A stretch of DNA of 64,000 nucleotides, from the NCBI GenBank assembly GCA_964647825.1, contig CAZYJL010000007.1:1-64000 (forward strand). Direction: 5' to 3'. Both the position numbers and the translations under genes were made by a program. The DNA comes from VFKI01 sp964647825 (GTDB taxonomy: Bacteria > Pseudomonadota > Gammaproteobacteria > DSM-16500). Shown one piece after another: positions 61,510 through 64,000 of this stretch. The notes under the pieces were generated by a model. The model did no database searches. It saw nothing but the letters and a program-made list of their open reading frames with translations, and was not told where the DNA came from. The number at the start of each line of letters is the position of its first letter. Positions within the stretch are counted from its first letter, which is position 1.

Positions 61510-63807
61510 TCAATGCACACTATCATCCACCAAATCTTCTACTGCGAATTTTAATTTATCTTCTTTTTCATCCACCCCAATCACTGCGCGACCGCCTTTC
61601 CCCAATTTACCAAATAACAATTCTTCTGCTAATACACGCTTAATTTGCTCTTGAATCAAACGTGCCATCGGTCTTGCACCCATTTTTTTATCGTAACCAT
61701 GACGTCCCAGCCACGCGCGAGCTTCTTCATCCACTTCTAAAATCACATGTTTAGGCTCAAGTTGAATCTCTAACTCTAATAAAAACTTATTCACAATATG
61801 TAAAATTGTATTTGTATCTAATGACTTAAACTGAATAATTGCATCTAAACGATTACGAAATTCAGGTGAAAACACGCGATTCACTGCACCCATCACATCC
61901 GTCTCACCATCTTGACGTGTAAAACCAATCGATGTTTTATCTAAAAGATCAGCACCCGCATTCGATGTTAAAATTAAAATTGTGTGACGAAAATCTGTTT
62001 TACGACCATTGGTATCTGTTAAAGTGCCGTGATCCATTATTTGCAATAATAAATTATAAATATCTGGATGGGCTTTCTCAATTTCATCTAATAATACTAC
62101 CGAATGCGGATGTTTATTCACGGCTTCCGTTAATAAACCACCTTCATCGTAACCGACATAACCAGGCGGCGCGCCAATTAAACGCGACACCGTATGCCGC
62201 TCCATATATTCCGACATATCAAAACGAATGAGTTCAACACCTAATTGTTTGGCTAACTGGCGTGTCACTTCCGTTTTCCCAACACCCGTCGGCCCAATAA
62301 ATAAGAAAGAACCAATCGGTTTATCTGGGTCGCGCAAACCAGAACGCGCGAGTCTCACGGCTGAGCCTAAAATTTCAATCGCTTCGTCTTGACCGAAAAT
62401 CATCATTTTCAAATCACGTACAAGATTTTTCAAGACTTCACGATCAGACGTTGACACATTCCGTTCAGGTACGCGCGCAATCCGTGCAATCACGCGTTCA
62501 ATATCTTGTGTATCAATGACTTTACGACGGTCTGCTTCTGGCAATAAATACTGATACGCACCGACTTCATCGATAATATCAATGGCTTTATCTGGTAAAC
62601 GACGATCCGAAATATAGCGCGCTGATAAACGTGACGCTGCTTCAAGCGCATCATCCGTATATTTCACACCATGATGCATTTCAAAACGACTACGCAATCC
62701 CTTTAAAATATCAACTGTTTGTTCGATCGTCGGTTCTTTCACATCAATTTTTTGAAAACGTCTCGCTAGCGCATGATCTTTTTCAAAAATACCACGGTAT
62801 TCTTTGTAAGTGGTCGAACCAATACACGTTAAATCACCTGATGCTAATAATGGTTTAATTAAATTGGACACATCCATTAAACCACCCGATGCCGCGCCTG
62901 CACCAATAATCGTGTGAATTTCATCAATAAATAAAATTGCACCTTTTTGTTCTTTTAATTGATGCAACACGCTTTTTAATCTTTTTTCAAAATCACCGCG
63001 GTATTTTGTGCCCGCTAATAAACTACCAAGATCCAATGAGTAAATAATACTTTCCGCCAATATTTCCGGGGTTTTCTTTTCAATAATCAATCGCGCCAGC
63101 CCTTCGGCAATGGCTGTTTTACCAACACCCGCTTCACCAACTAGCAACGGATTATTTTTCCGACGACGACAAAGAATTTGCATCGTTCGCTCTATTTCAT
63201 CATCACGCCCTACCAGTGGATCAATCAAATTTAATTTAGCGCGTGCATTTAAGTTCGTGGTAAATTGCTCCAGCGGACTACTTCCCGCTTCATCACCGCC
63301 TCCTTCACTTTCATCCATATATTGGTTACCAAACTGATCATTTTCACGCAGCTTATTCGTTGGTTGAATACTAGGACGGGTAGAACCATGCGATACATAA
63401 TTTGTCACATCTAAACGACTCACATTTTCTTGTCGCAACAAATAAACGCTTTGACTTTCTTGTTCACTGAAAATAGCCGCCAACACATTGGCGCCGCGCA
63501 CTTCAGTTTTACCCGATGATTGCACATGAAACACCGCACGTTGTAAAACACGCTGAAAACCTAATGTAGGCTGTGTATCTCGGTCATGAATATTGGAAGG
63601 GATAGATGGTGTCGTGCGATCAACAAATTCCACTAAATTTTGCCGTAAACGGGCGATATTTGCGCCGCACGCTTTTAAAACCTCTGCAGCAGAACTGTTT
63701 TCCAAAAGCGCCACCAACAAATGCTCAACAGTTACAAACTCGTGACGCTTTGCACGCGCCTCTCTGAATGCCAAGTTCAGTGTGTACTCAAGCTCTTTGT
63801 CTAGCAT
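61510..63807 (-). CDS. clpA: ClpA, ATPase subunit of the ClpAP protease
   Basis: 765 residues, normal length. N-terminal double Clp-N domain (LNLAFREARAKRHEFVTVEH), D1 with Walker A GEAGVGKTAIAEGL and Walker B ILFIDEIHTIIGAG, D2 with GPTGVGKTEVTRQL and VVLLDEIEKAHPD, and the IGF-type ClpP-binding loop in KTSIGFTRQDG. It unfolds substrates for ClpP. clpS lies 60 bp upstream on the same strand. Confidence 0.98.
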   Translation of the reverse strand: MLDKELEYTLNLAFREARAKRHEFVTVEHLLVALLENSSAAEVLKACGANIARLRQNLVEFVDRTTPSIPSNIHDRDTQPTLGFQRVLQRAVFHVQSSGKTEVRGANVLAAIFSEQESQSVYLLRQENVSRLDVTNYVSHGSTRPSIQPTNKLRENDQFGNQYMDESEGGGDEAGSSPLEQFTTNLNARAKLNLIDPLVGRDDEIERTMQILCRRRKNNPLLVGEAGVGKTAIAEGLARLIIEKKTPEILAESIIYSLDLGSLLAGTKYRGDFEKRLKSVLHQLKEQKGAILFIDEIHTIIGAGAASGGLMDVSNLIKPLLASGDLTCIGSTTYKEYRGIFEKDHALARRFQKIDVKEPTIEQTVDILKGLRSRFEMHHGVKYTDDALEAASRLSARYISDRRLPDKAIDIIDEVGAYQYLLPEADRRKVIDTQDIERVIARIARVPERNVSTSDREVLKNLVRDLKMMIFGQDEAIEILGSAVRLARSGLRDPDKPIGSFLFIGPTGVGKTEVTRQLAKQLGVELIRFDMSEYMERHTVSRLIGAPPGYVGYDEGGLLTEAVNKHPHSVVLLDEIEKAHPDIYNLLLQIMDHGTLTDTNGRKTDFRHTILILTSNAGADLLDKTSIGFTRQDGETDVMGAVNRVFSPEFRNRLDAIIQFKSLDTNTILHIVNKFLLELEIQLEPKHVILEVDEEARAWLGRHGYDKKMGARPMARLIQEQIKRVLAEELLFGKLGKGGRAVIGVDEKEDKLKFAVEDLVDDSVH

Positions 63808-63866
63808 GGCACACCTCCAAGTTTTACGGTTTAGCGCGAGTCCTACCCTTTCTCCCGTTCCATTTG

Positions 63867-64000
63867 CTAAACACCCTCAGTACAGCACAATAAAGGATGT
63901 TCATGCATTCTCGAAAAATCCGTGACTTGGTACGCTTTCGTATCAGCCACGTCTTTTGTAAACACACCACACACCGCCTTTCCTGTTGTATGCACTTTTA
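63867..64000 (-). CDS. clpS: ClpS adaptor, C-terminal part only
   Basis: The reading frame runs off the window edge. The visible 44 residues, KVHTTGKAVCGVFTKDVADT followed by KAYQVTDFSRMHEHPLLCCT and EGV, match the end of ClpS (VHxxGKAxCGVFTxxVAETK...EHPLLC). ClpS delivers N-degron substrates to ClpAP. Adjacent to clpA as in other gammaproteobacteria. Confidence 0.95.
   Translation of the reverse strand, partial: KVHTTGKAVCGVFTKDVADTKAYQVTDFSRMHEHPLLCCTEGV

Overview
This 64 kb window is an AT-rich chromosome segment of a Gram-negative gammaproteobacterium. The gene set (mla, kds/lpt, HPr, tldD/pmbA, MSHA-type pilus genes, mrdAB, clpSA), the mixture of ordinary housekeeping genes with long AT-rich orphan genes, and one eukaryotic-like F-box/propeller protein suggest a host-associated member of the Legionellales (Legionella/Coxiella/Aquicella-like). 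That placement is an inference from gene content; no rRNA gene is present to test it.

Layout. 1-0.2 kb: tRNA-Cys (5' end cut off) and tRNA-Leu. 0.3-2.6 kb: a GNAT-like protein and the phenylalanine hydroxylase pair phhA-phhB. 2.6-6.4 kb: a mobile-looking module of two paralogous tyrosine recombinases facing each other across palindromic and AT-rich repeats, plus a KfrA-like coiled-coil DNA-binding protein overlapping the second recombinase. 6.7-8.3 kb: a Fur/Zur-family regulator and a His-rich membrane protein whose promoter carries two tandem Zur-like boxes. 8.3-11.4 kb: an amino-acid permease and a CHASE4-HAMP-GGDEF diguanylate cyclase. 11.5-18.7 kb: cell-envelope block, mlaFEDCB on the minus strand and divergent kdsD-kdsC-lptC-lptA-lptB-hpf-HPr on the plus strand (no rpoN between lptB and hpf). 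18.7-30.7 kb: pmbA, a secreted His/Lys-rich peptide, tldD, a lipoprotein, an MscK-like channel, pssA, htpG, tRNA-Ala, DUF924, an L,D-transpeptidase and an arginase. 30.7-43.6 kb: a complete-looking MSHA-type type IV pilus locus, split into a long minus-strand block (I, I2, J, K, L, M, N, E, G, A) and a plus-strand minor-pilin block (C, D, O, P). The last minor pilin carries a seven-repeat beta-propeller and may be a pilus-tip adhesin. 43.7-46.4 kb: lemA-htpX-hemH. 46.5-48.6 kb: a 712-residue orphan. 48.7-55.6 kb: envelope genes pagL-like, mrdA, mrdB, mltB, rlpA and a shortened rseP. 55.6-59.4 kb: a TPP riboswitch followed by a thiamine-precursor ABC transporter (thiZXY) and rmuC. 59.8-61.3 kb: an F-box plus beta-propeller protein, the best candidate for a secreted effector. 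61.5-64 kb: clpA and the 3' end of clpS.

How the parts connect. Most of the window serves the envelope: phospholipid retrograde transport, Kdo synthesis, LPS export, rod-shape peptidoglycan synthesis and septal or lateral remodelling. The pilus assembly ATPase has an MshEN-type N-terminus that can bind c-di-GMP in related proteins, and a diguanylate cyclase is encoded nearby. Several families of small palindromic repeats sit in the intergenic regions, and two of them link the recombinase module to the surroundings of the F-box gene.
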